The position numbers and the translations under genes were made by a program. DNA of 64,000 bases from Aradus depressus. Taxonomy: Eukaryota; Arthropoda; Insecta; Hemiptera; Aradidae. Each line of letters starts with the position of its first letter. The first letter of the stretch is position 1. Positions 1-10,764 of the stretch are shown here, piece after piece. The DNA lies in NCBI GenBank assembly GCA_963662175.1, contig OY759215.1:17163079-17227078 (forward strand), read 5' to 3'. Under the pieces are notes generated by a model that was given only the letters and a program-made list of their open reading frames with translations, searched no databases and was not told where the DNA came from.

Positions 1-444
1 TTTATTAAAATATTGATTTTCATTTTTATATTATTAAAAATTGGGGCGTCTAAAAGTTCCTAAAGCTATGAGAACCCGATGAACTGTTCAAGTGCTTGCG
101 CTTAATTTTCTGGGATTCTAAATTCGTTTCATTATTATTATTTTTTATGCCTCCCTACCATCCATACATATCTTTCAGAAGTATGCGTTAAGATGATCCA
201 TTGTTAAGGGTACATTGTTCAAAGCCAGCCTACCTAAGGGTTATTACCGAAAGGGTTATTTTTACGTGTGAAAGGGGAAGTAATACGGTTATTTTTGGAA
301 GATATACATGACCTTTTTTTTTTATAATACTTAATAATCCGAGGGACCAATTTTCTCAAAGTAGCACCTATGAGATTGCTTACATCCGACATAACATGGA
401 CAGGACGTTGAGTTGAGTTGTCATGTTCTTGTTTATATTTGCAG
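1..444 (+). repeat. Intronic part of tandem cassette-exon repeat unit
   Basis: This stretch shows the same intron sequence that recurs after each cassette exon further on: an AT-rich block, then a segment containing 'gaaccc', 'gttcaagtg' and 'ttttctggg', then the run-up to the next acceptor. Because the window opens inside such a unit, the exon array probably continues upstream. No coding exon is seen in 1-444. Confidence 0.6.
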
Positions 445-516
445 ATTACACCGAGATGTTCAGCACCAAACAAGAGCCTAAATTGATAATTGAACGTATT
501 CCATCTACCTTCAAAG
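445..516 (+). CDS. Zinc-finger gene cassette exon, copy 1
   Basis: This is a 72-nt internal exon. It has an acceptor (tttatatttgcag) ending at 444 and a donor (g|gtaac) at 517. It enters and leaves in phase 1, so it can be included, skipped or swapped without changing frame. It reads about DYTEMFSTKQEPKLIIERIP then STFKG. The sequence recurs at 777, 1886, 2365 and 2694 with the same flanking intron, so these are tandem duplicates. They join in phase to the finger exon at 3601. The short acidic KQEP segment resembles N-terminal linkers of insect zinc-finger proteins. Copy 1 has T-K-Q-E, close to a SUMO-acceptor motif. Function as a separate domain is not known. Confidence 0.7.
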
Positions 517-776
517 GTAACTTACGTTGTTTTATGTATTTTTTTGATCGAATCGGTTGTAATTCCTAAAATTCTGTTAATAAAACATAGATTGTTATAA
601 TTTTTATATTATTAAAAAGTGTGGTGTTCAAAATGTTCCTAAAACTATGTGAACCCGTTCAAGTGTTTGCACATAATTTTCTGGTATTGTTTCTTAATTC
701 TTTTCATTAATAATTTTGTTCTCCCCCCCTCCATTCATATGTTATCATTACGTTGTTCTTGTTTATATTTTTGTAC

Positions 777-851
777 ATTATTCCGAGAAGAAGTTAAACA
801 TGAAACAAGAGCCTGAGTTGATCATTAAAGATATCCTACCTACCTTCAAGG
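777..851 (+). pseudogene. Zinc-finger gene cassette exon, copy 2 (acceptor lost)
   Basis: This 75-nt copy has the conserved core MKQEPELIIKDILPTFKG and an intact donor (g|gtaac at 852). Where the sister copies have gcag|att, this one has gtac|att, so the AG acceptor is missing at the homologous place. The AGs at 787 and 790 would enter in phase 0 and break the array's phase-1 rule. It is therefore probably a dead exon, although its reading frame is still open. Confidence 0.55.
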
Positions 852-1059
852 GTAACAAACATATTTTCACTTTCTTTTTTTTAGTATAATTCTTAATTTT
901 CAAGACTTTTTTTTATTTATTCTACAATCCGTACAAAATTTACAATGGATAGAAGTGAACATGAGTTAAAATGATGTGTACAATTTGATGGGAGAAGTCA
1001 GCCAGTGCTAACACTCCCGTTGATATTGATAATCTCATTATTCACAGGAGATCGCGAGC

Positions 1060-1665
1060 CTAGCGTCTTCTTAGGCGGCGTGGAGAGTTGTCGGGATGGC
1101 ACTGAGAGGACATGCGCTGAGCGATAGGATTGGGATGGGTATTCAACTTAGAATGAAATTTCTTGAAGCGGAGTTGGATTAGGTCTTGTACGTATGGAAT
1201 GTTGAAGTCATTGTTGGTGACATAAACGGGAGCATTGACAATTTGTTGTAGGACTTTTGACTGAGAATATAGTATTCTATTAGTGTTGGAACTATTGGCT
1301 TCCAGATGCTCTTGCAGGCTTAGGAATGCGTTATTGGGATCAGGATCTGGAGCAAGGATGGTTGTGTCATCAGCGTAGGTAGTGAGAATGGTTCTAGAGA
1401 GGGTTGGGATATCAGAGGTGTATAATGTATGAAGGATATCCCTTGAGGGACCCCAGTCATTATAGGTGTCAGAACAGAGGACTGGTCCCTGACGTGCCAT
1501 AAAGCTGCGGCCACTCAAGCAAGATTTGTGGATTAGGAAGTACGTAGGTGCTTGGAAGGAATCGCTTGAGGTTGAAAAGCAACCCGGCATGCCACACCCG
1601 GTCGAAAGCCTCAGTCACGTCCAGAAAGGCACCTAGTAATAAGTTATTAGTGTTTTTATTCATTC
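1060..1665 (-). mobile_element. Decayed non-LTR retrotransposon reverse transcriptase fragment (Jockey-like)
   Basis: On the minus strand, two frames carry reverse transcriptase motifs in the correct order. The first is motif A (LLGAFLDVTEAFDRVWH) at about 1590-1640. The second, after a frameshift, is the catalytic YADDT motif near 1360-1380, followed by thumb-like sequence down to about 1060. Both ends of the element are missing. It lies in an intron between cassette exons 2 and 3 of the zinc-finger gene, antisense to it. It is a remnant, with no intact ORF. The assignment to the Jockey clade rests on the look of motif A only. Confidence 0.75.
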
Positions 1666-1885
1666 AAATTCTACTTCCCTAGCTATACGAAGTATAGGGC
1701 AAGTTATGTAATCGGACAAAAATTAGAAGCGGGTTTCATATTATTGTTCCTTTTCTTATGACTTTATTTATTTATTCTTAAAGGATCAGGGTACTAAAGG
1801 ATTCTAAATTCTTTTTTATTAATTAATTTTTTTATAACGCTCTCATCTTATGTTTTATCGTTGTGTTCTTTGTTTATGTTTTCAG

Positions 1886-1957
1886 ATACTGAGAGGAAGT
1901 TCAGAATGGAACAAGAGCCCGAGTTGATAATTGAAGATGTTTCACCTACCGTCAAGG
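1886..1957 (+). CDS. Zinc-finger gene cassette exon, copy 3
   Basis: This 72-nt exon has acceptor tttatgttttcag ending at 1885 and donor g|gtaac at 1958, in phase 1/1. The peptide is about DTERKFRMEQEPELIIEDVS then PTVKG. It is homologous to copies 1, 2, 4 and 5. The lysine of the KQEP motif is glutamate here (M-E-Q-E), so the SUMO-like site of copies 1, 2 and 4 is lost. Both splice sites look intact, so it could be used as an alternative or additional exon of the downstream finger gene. Confidence 0.7.
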
Positions 1958-2039
1958 GTAACAAACGTTGTTTTTCGTATTTTTTTGATCGAATCAGTTG
2001 TAATTCCTAAAACTCTGAGTTAAATAAAAGTGTTCCTAT

Positions 2040-2345
2040 AACCATAAAGGATAATGATATCCTTCTCTTGAATTTCAGTTGGCGCTTATCAAGAGATATG
2101 ATTATAAGAAATATTCTATTTAAAGATGCTTATATTGTATTGGTTGTGCCGATTAGAATCCAAGAGGACTGACATTTTCCGGTCCTTTTGAACTTGATTT
2201 ATTAGAGCTACTTAATTATTATTCTGTACTGTTATTGGATGCACCTTGCATTTGTGCAACAGCACCCATCCGATATGTTGAGGAAGTTCGATAGGATTTA
2301 AGTGAGGCTATTGGGGTGATCTTCGGCCGATCAACCGGCGGCGGT
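2040..2345 (+). repeat. Duplicated intronic segment, first copy
   Basis: The stretch around 2045-2230 ('aaggataatgat', 'gttggcgc', 'aagagatatgatt', 'ttccggtcc') is matched, diverged, by 3105-3265 ('gaagtataatgat', 'gtcggcgcc', 'aagagatacgatt', 'ttcggtcc'). The two copies stand before cassette exon 4 and before the terminal finger exon. This suggests the array grew by segmental duplication including non-exonic DNA. Confidence 0.5.
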
Positions 2346-2364
2346 CGGTGCTCAGACTGTCATA

Positions 2365-2413
2365 AAACAAGAGCCTGAATTGATAATCGAAGATATTCCA
2401 TCCACCTTCAAGG
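2365..2413 (+). CDS. Zinc-finger gene cassette exon, copy 4 (5' part replaced)
   Basis: The 3' two-thirds of the exon is conserved (KQEPELIIEDIPSTFKG) with an intact donor (g|gtaac at 2414). The sequence before about 2362 does not match the other copies and lacks the tttatatttgcag acceptor. The frame is open upstream to about 2295 without an ATG. An AG at 2354-2355 would give phase 0 rather than the expected phase 1. Either it is broken or it has acquired a different 5' boundary, such as an alternative first exon. The motif reads V-I-K-Q-E, the best SUMO consensus of the five copies. Confidence 0.45.
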
Positions 2414-2693
2414 GTAACAAGCGTTGTTTTATTTATTTTTTTGATTGAATCAGGTGTGTTTCCTAAAATTCTCAGTTAATGAAACATCGATTGTTTTAAT
2501 TTCTTCATAACTAAAATGTGGGACGTCTAAAAGTGTTCATAAAACTATGAGAACCCCATCAAATGTTCAAGTGTTAGCGCACATTTTCTGGGATATGTTC
2601 CAAATTGTTTCTTATTAATTTATTTTTTCTATAATGCTTTCCCCACCATCCATTCATATTATATCGTTATGTTGTTCTTGTTTATATTTGCAG

Positions 2694-2768
2694 ATTACAC
2701 AGACACGACATGCAGCATGCAACAAGAGTCCGAGTTGATCATTGATGCGATACCATCTACCTTCAAGG
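2694..2768 (+). CDS. Zinc-finger gene cassette exon, copy 5
   Basis: This 75-nt exon has acceptor tttatatttgcag ending at 2693 and donor g|gtaac at 2769, in phase 1/1. The peptide is about DYTDTTCSMQQESELIIDAI then PSTFKG. It is the cassette nearest the finger exon. Both the K and the P of the KQEP motif are changed (M-Q-Q-E-S), so the SUMO-like site is absent. Splice signals are intact. Confidence 0.7.
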
Positions 2769-2886
2769 GTAACAAACATTGTTTTACGTGGTTTTTGATC
2801 GAATCAGTTGTAGTTCCTTAAATTTTGGTTTATTGCAGTATTAACAACTTCTAAGTTGAGGAACGCGGACATATTGTGGAATTTGT

Positions 2887-3028
2887 AATAAATAAATAAA
2901 ACAAACTTATTTTTTGAAATATTGTCTATTCTACTAAAGACAGTGGAATAGACAATTATAACAATTAATAGACTCTTTAGTGGAATAGATAATATTTCAA
3001 AAAATAAGTTTGTTTTATTTATTTATTG
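2887..3028. repeat. Inverted repeat (about 52-bp arms)
   Basis: The arm at 2887-2938 (aataaataaataaaacaaac ... attgtctattcta) is nearly the reverse complement of 2975-3028, around a spacer of about 36 nt. The flank 'ttctaagttgaggaacgcgg' at 2850 recurs at 17555 ('cttctaagttgaaacgcgg'), so this is a dispersed fold-back element in the last intron of the zinc-finger gene. Confidence 0.65.
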
Positions 3029-3600
3029 AAGTATTGATTGTTTTCATTTTTTCATTATTAAAAAGAGGGGCGTCTAAAAGAGTTTCTAAAACTATGAAGT
3101 ATAATGATCCATTTTCTTGCAATTTAGTCGGCGCCTCTCAGGAGGCAAGAGATACGATTTTAAGAACAATCTTCTAAAAATGCTTATTTTATATTGGTTT
3201 AATCTTTCTTCACTTTCGGTCCGTTTAGAACTTTCTTTACTGACACAATCTAATTAATCGCCTTCCAATTCAGAAATATATAATCAAACGTTGCTGACCA
3301 GTTGGCCGGCCCATGACACCGCTATTTTGTGCCAACAGTATTAAACATGATACCTTTGATATCACTAACAGATAGTTTACTTGATCCAATTTAGCTAATA
3401 CAACTTGTGCACTTCATGTAGTTCTTTCATGTGAAATTGCATTTCATAGAATTTCTTGTTAGTGGTTTTCGAATTCCTTGCTTGATGATTGCCGTTCAGT
3501 TTCCTAATTCGGTTTACTCTTAACGTTCTGCATTTTAATATAATTCGTTATTTTATTTGTAGATTTTGCACTACTTGTGGTTGTGTTTGAGTTGTTTCAG

Positions 3601-4805
3601 GTGATATTGACCCGGCAAAGACGATATGTTACTACTGTGGCCATCTTTGTGTCAGCTTGGGAAGACTTCGGAGACATATTGTTTATCGTCACGTTATGGT
3701 CGCCAATCCGCAACTTGTTGAACACCCGGAGTATGTCTTAGGGTCAAATACAAAAGAGAAACCGATTCAGTGTACAGTGTGCAGTTATAGATGTCAAAAG
3801 CCTTCCGATTTGGAGTGTCATATGTTGATTCACTCTGAAGAGAAACCTCTGCAGTGTACAGTGTGCAGTTATAGGTGTGGAACGTTTTTCCAATTAAAGT
3901 CTCATATGAAGATTCACAATGGAGAGAAACCGTTGCAGTGTACACTGTGCAGTTATGGATGTCGAAAGCGTTCCGATTTGAAGTGTCATATGTTAATTCA
4001 CTCTGGAGAGAGACCGTTTCAGTGTACGGTGTGCGATTATAGTTCTCGAATGGCTGGCGGTTTAAAGAAACATATGTTGATTCACTCTGGAGAGAAGCCG
4101 TTCAAGTGTTCAGTGTGCAGTCATAGATGTCGACAGTCTTTCGGTTTAAAGTATCATATGTTGATTCACTCTGGAGAGAAACCGTTCAAGTGTTCAGTGT
4201 GCAGTTATAGTTCTCGGTGGCCTGAGTCTTTGAAGACTCACATGTATATTCACACTAAGGAGAAACCCGTCCAGTGCACAGTCTGCAAATATACTTGTCG
4301 GAGGTCAGCAGATTTGAATAGGCATATGTTGACTCATACTGGGAAGAAACCATTCAAATGTACAGAGTGCAGTTTTGCGAGTAGAAAATCTTGCGAATTG
4401 AAATATCATATGTTGATTCATACTGGAGAGAAACCGTTCCAGTGTACAGTGTGCAGTTATAGTTGTCGCCAGCCTGGCCTTTTGAAGAGTCATATGTTTA
4501 CTCACACTGAGGAGAAACCGTTCCAGTGTACTGTGTGCAGCTTTAGTTGTCTGCAGTCTGGCAATTTGAAGAGGCATATGTTGATTCATACTAAGGAGAA
4601 ACATTTCGAGTGTACAGCGTGCAGTTATAGATGTCTGCAGTTAAGCAGTTTGAAAAGGCATATGTTGATTCACACTAATGAAAAACCTTTTCAGTGTACA
4701 TTGTGTAGTTACAGAGGTCGGCAGTCTGGCCTTTTGAAGAGGCATATGTTGAGTCACACTAAGGAGGAACTTAAAACCGTATCTATCGATTGCGAAACAA
4801 ATTGA
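3601..4805 (+). CDS. C2H2 zinc-finger protein, terminal exon
   Basis: This is a large terminal coding exon. The acceptor (gagttgtttcag) ends at 3600. The exon enters in phase 1, matching the phase-1 donors of the cassette exons, and stops at TGA 4803-4805. That gives about 400 residues. It opens with a divergent finger (CYYC...H-x4-H, about residues 10-31). After a linker of about 26 residues come twelve regular fingers of C-x2-C-x12-H-x3-H type, joined by seven-residue (S/T)GEKPF-like linkers. Many fingers share the pattern CTVCSYRC..S..LKRHMLIH, so they expanded by internal tandem duplication. Such arrays bind DNA in the nucleus, but the target is not predictable here. There is no ZAD, BTB or KRAB domain in this exon. 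The promoter and first exons lie upstream of the window. This is one of the insect lineage-expanded finger families. Confidence 0.9.
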
Positions 4806-5379
4806 CGGATTAGAAGTTATAAAATTCCCGGGGAGTGGGGGAGAGGATGTCGACTCAATCTGTATTATCTAGGACAGAGTTTCCGAACCTATGTGTCGTA
4901 GTTAGGTTTATCATGTAGAATGTTCTAAGACTAGACTTATTAGACTAAAAACCTCGAACATTCAACTGCAGCACAAGACGTATAAATGCAAATAGATTAT
5001 AAAAATTGGTTATAACAATATTTTATTATTTTTTAAGTATACTTAGAGTTAAATTAATAAATTAAACATGTTTCTAATTTAAATGATTATTTAATTCAAC
5101 TACCTGTATGTTATTTCATTATACAAATATAATATATAATTATAAAATATTGTAAAAAACTTCAAATTGCTGAGTCTACTTGTGACAGTAAATAATCTAC
5201 ACTACAGTGGTTATCACTATTTACTATTTTCAAGTTCAAGTCTTTTGCCTGAGCATCCTGGATCCGGTAGTCTGCCTCCTTCATACCTATTTTAATTGTT
5301 TCCATATTTTATTACTTACGGGTCGTCAATAGTGACGTGTGCATAATTTGTTTTTGAAAATTGCATTTATTTATAAAGA
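4806..5379 (+). other. 3' flank of zinc-finger gene
   Basis: This is AT-rich sequence with no coding potential. It contains a canonical AATAAA at 5056-5061, about 250 nt after the stop codon, which is the best candidate for the zinc-finger gene's polyadenylation signal. Nothing else is recognised. Confidence 0.5.
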
Positions 5380-6652
5380 AATTGACCCGGCACCTACAGG
5401 TGCCTTTGGGGACTGGAAACTAGGGAAGGAGCTATGGAACAAAAAGGGTGTCTCATTGCAATCAATGTTTTTATTATTTCTATTTTATTTTAATCATATT
5501 TATAAAAAGTACAGTATTATCCATCTACAAAAAAAAAAACATTTTAAGGGTCATTACTTTCATTATTTATTGCAATGAAAATCAAAAGTGCAGTTTTGAT
5601 GCAGTCCAACGTTGCATTTTAGGCAGTTTTCTAATTAGTTTGTGGCAATGTGCACAACACCGATGTTTTTTACATTCGGTTGATTTGGGTTTTCAATGGA
5701 TTTTGAAGAATGGTAATGATTTTTTGCGAGGCGTCCCATACTTGAAAAAGTACTCCTAGACGACGGCACGTCGAAATTTACAATAGGTAATTTTTTGAGA
5801 TTCGAAATGCAGCTTCATTTGCCATGCATTTTGGCAAACAGCATCGATGTCAAAAGCAAATAGGGGATACCACCATCTTCGGCCCTTTAATGCGACTCTC
5901 AACAATTGTCATGAAACTATGGATTTCAGAATATTTGTCATTTTCTCGCAAGTTATTATTATTTTCTAAATGTAAACATTGCTGAATTTCAAAAAACGGA
6001 TCGCGACGCATACTTGATGACACAAGAGAATTATGGGTATCGTTATGGTCTTCCCAATACATTCTCATGTATTTGGGTGTCAAATATCCAAAAGTATGAA
6101 ATTAATGTGTTGTACTCAAAAGTAAAAATAAAAAAAACATCAATAAAGGCAACAGTAACGAATAGACACAATTTTTACAATATATATTCAAGCTAAAAAT
6201 TAAAAAAATTGTTGGAACAACGTTAGTTACAAATCGGTTGGACATTGTTGCACTGTAGGAGAGCCCGGACGGCCAAAGGTTTGTTTAGGCCTATATACCT
6301 GTTTACATGTCGCTTTTACAGGCTGTTGTGGCGAATAATTTAGCATAGATCAGCTATAACACAAAACAATTATTTCAACATTCCTTTACACATTTACTAA
6401 GAAAAATGAGTGAAATTTATCGTAATATTGAGAACACTTCCGATAAATAATCAAGTGTATGCCTTTTTTCAGACACAACACTACTTTCTGACTAAAATGA
6501 CTACTATCACCCGGATGGTGAATAAATAGGAAATTAGGTTGCTACTCTAACGAATAAAGTGTACACAAATTCACATTTTCAAAAAGGGGAACCAGAATTT
6601 CAAAAAATAGAAGCGGCACACCTGTAGGTGCCTCTGGGAACTGGAGGGTTAA
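5380..6652 (-). mobile_element. Decayed piggyBac-like DNA transposon
   Basis: The minus strand at 5850-6083 encodes a piggyBac transposase-like block (RMYWEDHNDTHNSLVSSSM, then RRDPFFEIQQCLHLENN). The minus strand at about 5580-5690 encodes a Cys/His-rich tail (ECKKHRCCAHCHKLIRKL) like the C-terminal zinc-binding domain of the family. Most of the catalytic DDD core between them is missing. The right edge ends GGG|TTAA at 6646-6652, the expected terminus plus target site. Two related subterminal palindromic blocks (ggcacctacaggtgcc at 5389; ggcacacctgtaggtgcc at 6614) occur in direct orientation. No left TTAA was found, so the left boundary is uncertain. This is a dead copy. Confidence 0.7.
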
Positions 6653-6978
6653 GCGTAACGCTATAAAATTCCGAGCCTGTTTGGTGCCCCCATGATTAAT
6701 GTAACGAATGCCCTGGGGCGTAGAGAGGGGGACCGCCTCAGAGCAAAAAATTAAATAAACTAAAAAAATAGTTTTTATTAAAAATGGATTGCTTGCAAGT
6801 TACCAATAGAATCTTCAAATTTTCCATGCGTCTGATTCCTAAATCAGCAATCAGCTGTTACATAAATGTACATGTACAAAACAAGTCATATTACATTTAT
6901 TTAAATATACATGAATTCGATCATTTCATTTCCTCGCTCAAAATCGTCATTTATGTTATACTTTATACTCTTAAAGCT

Positions 6979-7114
6979 GATTTTACATGCGCAGTAAAAA
7001 TGCAAAGCCCAGCAGCAGCAAATGCACGCTATTGGATGTGAGTCATTTAATTCTAAAATCACAGTGTGCATTTGCTGCTGCTGCGCTTTGAATTTTTGCT
7101 GTTCATGTAAAGTC
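6979..7114. repeat. Long imperfect hairpin (52-bp arms, 32-nt loop)
   Basis: The arm at 6979-7030 (tgattttacatg ... agcagcagcaaatgcac) pairs with 7063-7114 (gtgcatttgctgctgct ... catgtaaagtca) with only scattered mismatches. The loop is about 32 nt. The size is in the range of a miRNA precursor or a very small MITE. A similar hairpin elsewhere in the window was not seen. Confidence 0.75.
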
Positions 7115-7914
7115 AACTTAAGTATTACAGTTAGTGGTTACCTCAGGGGGAGCTTCTAGAGGTTCGAGTTTCCCAAATTAATAACAAAAAGTCTGCAACG
7201 CTAACCACGGAAACTGCGGGCTGTGCCCCCGGGAGTCTACTATACCCCCACCCTCGTAGCCTAACTTTGCCCCCCCCCACCCTGCTCAAAATCCTGGCTA
7301 CACCCCTGCGAATGCCCCTACAGTTAGTTCCAGGCTGTAGTGGATGTTAATCCTAACCATTACCATACTCTTCTTTTAAGCCTTGTATTAATAAATATGG
7401 TAAGGTAAGTATAGAGTATAATTATAGAGAAAAAACAAATATCAAAAGAACAAAATGTCTTAAAGATCGAAATGAGAAGATTCTATGCCAATTATAAAAA
7501 AGAAGATTAATTTAAACGTAAAACTAACCCTAGCTATTAATTATCACATTTCTTGCAGGGGTGCTCTTTGCAAAAAAAAATATTCCTTGAATTATGAAAC
7601 GGACATTGAATTTATCTTGTGCAATTTTTTTGAAGATATTGCGTATCCTACTTTGCATAGGATCGTACCATTTTATAGAAGATCTAAAGGTAACCCCTTC
7701 TTTCAACGCAAAATTTAGAAACAACATTTATTTGGTTCAACAAAATACGTGCTATACACAAACAGGAGAAGGAAAGGTTTTAAAAACTTCTGGTACTGTC
7801 TCTGTTCCCTGACAAAAGAGGTTGCATTTTTTTTTTTTGGTTTGTGGCCTTATGGACTAAGCATATCAGCCATTTATTTACAATTTAAAGTTATATAACA
7901 ATATGATTGACAGA
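7115..7914. other. Non-coding stretch with hAT-like terminus
   Basis: Sequence at about 7200-7312 ends 'aatcctggctacacccctg', the reverse complement of a common hAT-type terminus (CAGGGGTGTAGCCAGGATT). It is preceded by the C-rich strand typical of these elements. The other end was not found. The rest of the stretch is AT-rich with short meaningless reading frames. Confidence 0.4.
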
Positions 7915-8290
7915 AATGTATCTGAACAATGTATCAAGAATGTCTTGGTTTTTGGTTCGAGACACTATTAACTGAACTGTAGTGGAAATCATCTTGTTTT
8001 GAATGAGAACACTATACATATTTTCACGTTCTGAGCTGGAAAGTGGACAAGCCAAGAGAAGATGGTTCGCATCCGCTTCTACTTGCTGTTAGCAGATGCA
8101 GTATGGTGATGGAAGAATGTGAATCTTGATGGATGCTATATTACGGAGTTAGAACAAGGTGCATTTGTTGCTATTCGGTCAACTTTGTTTTGAAATATTT
8201 GTATGTAGTTGTTTCATAGTAGTGCTGCTTCTACCAATCCACACTGGACAGGGGTATGATAGAAGTGGAAATAGGAGTGTCTTGAAATTA
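7915..8290 (-). mobile_element. Non-LTR retrotransposon 3' fragment
   Basis: On the minus strand about 8000-8110 reads SPYCIC ... EADANHLLLACPLSS. This is the Cys/His zinc-knuckle-like tail found at the C-terminus of Jockey/I-type ORF2 proteins, with one in-frame stop. The minus strand at about 8190-8290 (LLSYPCPVWIGRSSTTMKQL) looks like the RT connection region of the same kind of element. Only remnants remain. Confidence 0.55.
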
Positions 8291-8546
8291 AATGAAAAAT
8301 AATCTTTATTCTGGGACGTGCGTCCCCTAAGAATAATAGCGTAAGAAATAAACAAAAGAAAACAAGTATCAACCAATTGAGACAGAATAAAGAAACCTAA
8401 AAAGGCCTCTAAGAATGAATTAAAGAATATTAAATGTTAATGACAGACAATGACTAAAATAATGAAAATAAACTAGTAAAAAAAAAATTTGAAGAAACAA
8501 ATTAAGAATAATAATGTAAACAAAAATGAGATATCTAAATTATAAA

Positions 8547-8549
<3 letters not shown>

Positions 8550-8642
<93 letters not shown>

Positions 8643-8650
8643 ATATATAC
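8550..8650. repeat. (AT)n microsatellite
   Basis: About 100 bp of almost uninterrupted AT dinucleotide repeats, with a single slip near 8631. Confidence 0.95.
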
Positions 8651-8819
8651 TATATACAAATGACAGTATCATATAAGGAATATGTTAACAAGTGATTACC
8701 AAGTTATATTTCAACTGGGAAGATGAAACAGTAGAGTAACGATCTGTCCAGTTGGAGACTTATAGGAAGATGAGAACTATCTCATAGGAGCTAGCCTTAG
8801 AAATCAGAGGTTCACTGAG

Positions 8820-10300
8820 CTAGGAGGTAATGGAAAAGTAGAGATTTAAATGAATGAAGCGTAGGAGAATGGCGAATCTGGAGAGAGAAAGAGTTCCAGA
8901 GGGAGTTAGTTTGGATAAGGAAGGAGTTGTTCTCTTATGGGAAGGGAGGTAAAGATCAGAGGAACGGGATCTAGTGACTTTCTGCTGGATATGGGTTTTT
9001 AATTGGAGCATTTGGAAGATGTAGCTAGGCTTTTGGGAAGATATGATTTGATAGAGGAAGGAGCCTAGGAAATATTGTCGACGAGAGGATGGGAAGAGCC
9101 ATTTTAGTTCGTCATGAGAATTAGTAATAATCTCAACCCGAAGATAAATCTTGTTCAGAGTCCTCCATATGCGATGCAAGTAAAACAGGGGGAAACAAGG
9201 GAGGATACGAACAGCTGACGGGTTTTAGTGCGGAGGAGATGAAGACGTTTGAGGAAGTAGAGGGTTCTGAAGAAGCGGTTGGACATATGGTCTTTCCAGG
9301 AGAGGATTGGTCAAGGATCAGTCCAAGGTTTTTTACACTGGTGCAGTATTCAATATCGGAGTCATGTAGTCTTAATGGAGGTAAGTCAGTAAGGGAGTTA
9401 AGTAGTCCGTAGTTCCCCATTACAAAGGCTTTTGTCTTGCCAGCGTTCAGTTCATTCTTAGTAGTCTAGTCAGTAAAGCTATGGATGTTCTCCATCATCT
9501 TCTAGGCATGTTTCATTCAGCTACGATTCTTTTCTTGTTGCAGAGCGCGTGGCTGATTTTCACTTGAATTTCTTGCCGTGGAGAATAGAGAACATAAGTT
9601 CAATGATGTGTGCCAAGCTTTTTTTTTAATTTGGACAACAGCTGATGCCAAACGATGTCGAAGGCTGCGGCTATATTGAAGAATACGACGGCGGCAGTGT
9701 TGGTCTTTGCTTTAAAGCCATAAAAGTGCATTCTTCCAAGTATCCTATTCTTAAGCAGCCACTGATTAGCCCCGTCAGATAAGCGATGCTTCTTGGAGGC
9801 AGGTTTTTCAGAAGATGTTGGGGTGAAGTTTACTCCAGGGGCCTTCTTGTTGGGGAGTTCCCGGATGTATATTGTGATTTCTGACGGGTTTATGTACTGT
9901 ATGTGTGGTTCTGCGGTATGGATTGGAGTGAAAAAAGATTCTTGGACTGTGTTGAGGGTTTTGTGATCATGTGCGTCATGAGTTCTGTGTTTCTGCTCAA
10001 AATAAGCTACTAGCGCACTCTTGTCCTTGAGAATTTGTCTGTTTCCCTCTAAAGGTTGCTGTCTCCAGGCTGTCGGTATCAGTTGATTCTTTCACTGTCC
10101 AGTTCCCATCCCAATTGTCTCGTCAGTCGGTTCAGCTCTCGATTCTTTTGTGGGTCGGATGTTTATTGCCAGTCTTGCGGAGTGTATTTTTGTAGCGTAT
10201 CATGTATGCGTTTAGGGAACCTGATTGGTCGGATGTTGCGCTGGTCTCTGTAGATGATATGCTGAGTTGTGTATCGAGGTGTATACAGCTTGTGTGAACA
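8820..10300 (-). mobile_element. Decayed non-LTR retrotransposon ORF2 (RT)
   Basis: Reading the minus strand from high to low coordinates gives RT-type segments in the correct order. At about 9900-9840 there is PSEITIYIRELPNKKAPG (fingers). At about 9700-9650 there is FFNIAAAFDIVWH (motif A; the usual first catalytic Asp is Asn). At about 9600 there is a block like the region before motif B. At 9420-9290 there is DIEYCTSVKNLGLILDQS (thumb). At 9110-8930 there is ELKWLFPSSRRQYFLGSFLY then a KPSYIFQMLQLKTH tail. The YxDD segment is deleted, and frameshifts and stops occur throughout. An element fragment of about 1.5 kb, not functional. Confidence 0.75.
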
Positions 10301-10764
10301 TTTTGAATGCGCCATCTATGTCTTCAGTGTTGTCATAATGCAAAGACATGTCTATGTTTTTTATTTTTCTCCATCTAAATGTTTTCGCCTATTTCCCCTC
10401 TATCAGTCTTGAGAGATATTTTGCATGTTTCGAGTTCACTCCGAAGTTACACATGACTGGAAAATGAGTCGAGTTCTGTCAATAGTTCGTGATAAAGGGA
10501 CAATGTAAAATCTTGCACTAGTCCAATGTTCAAGATGTCTGGGAGGTATTTCTGTTGTGTAGGATAAAATGTCAGTTCATCCGGTGCGGATATCTGTACG
10601 CAGCTTAAATTGTTAATTATATATAAGGGCCCCGTTGTTGTTTGTCATATACATAACTTTCATATACCCAGTAACGCCAATTTGAAATTACTTTGTGAGA
10701 GGGGAGGGGGAGAGAAAGTGATCTGTAAAAGCATGGTTTGTATAAGAAGGTTGCGGTGACTTTA

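Noticed and set aside
3694..4604. Minus-strand frames of 83-99 residues across the zinc-finger exon
   Set aside because: They are antisense shadows of the repeated finger codons.
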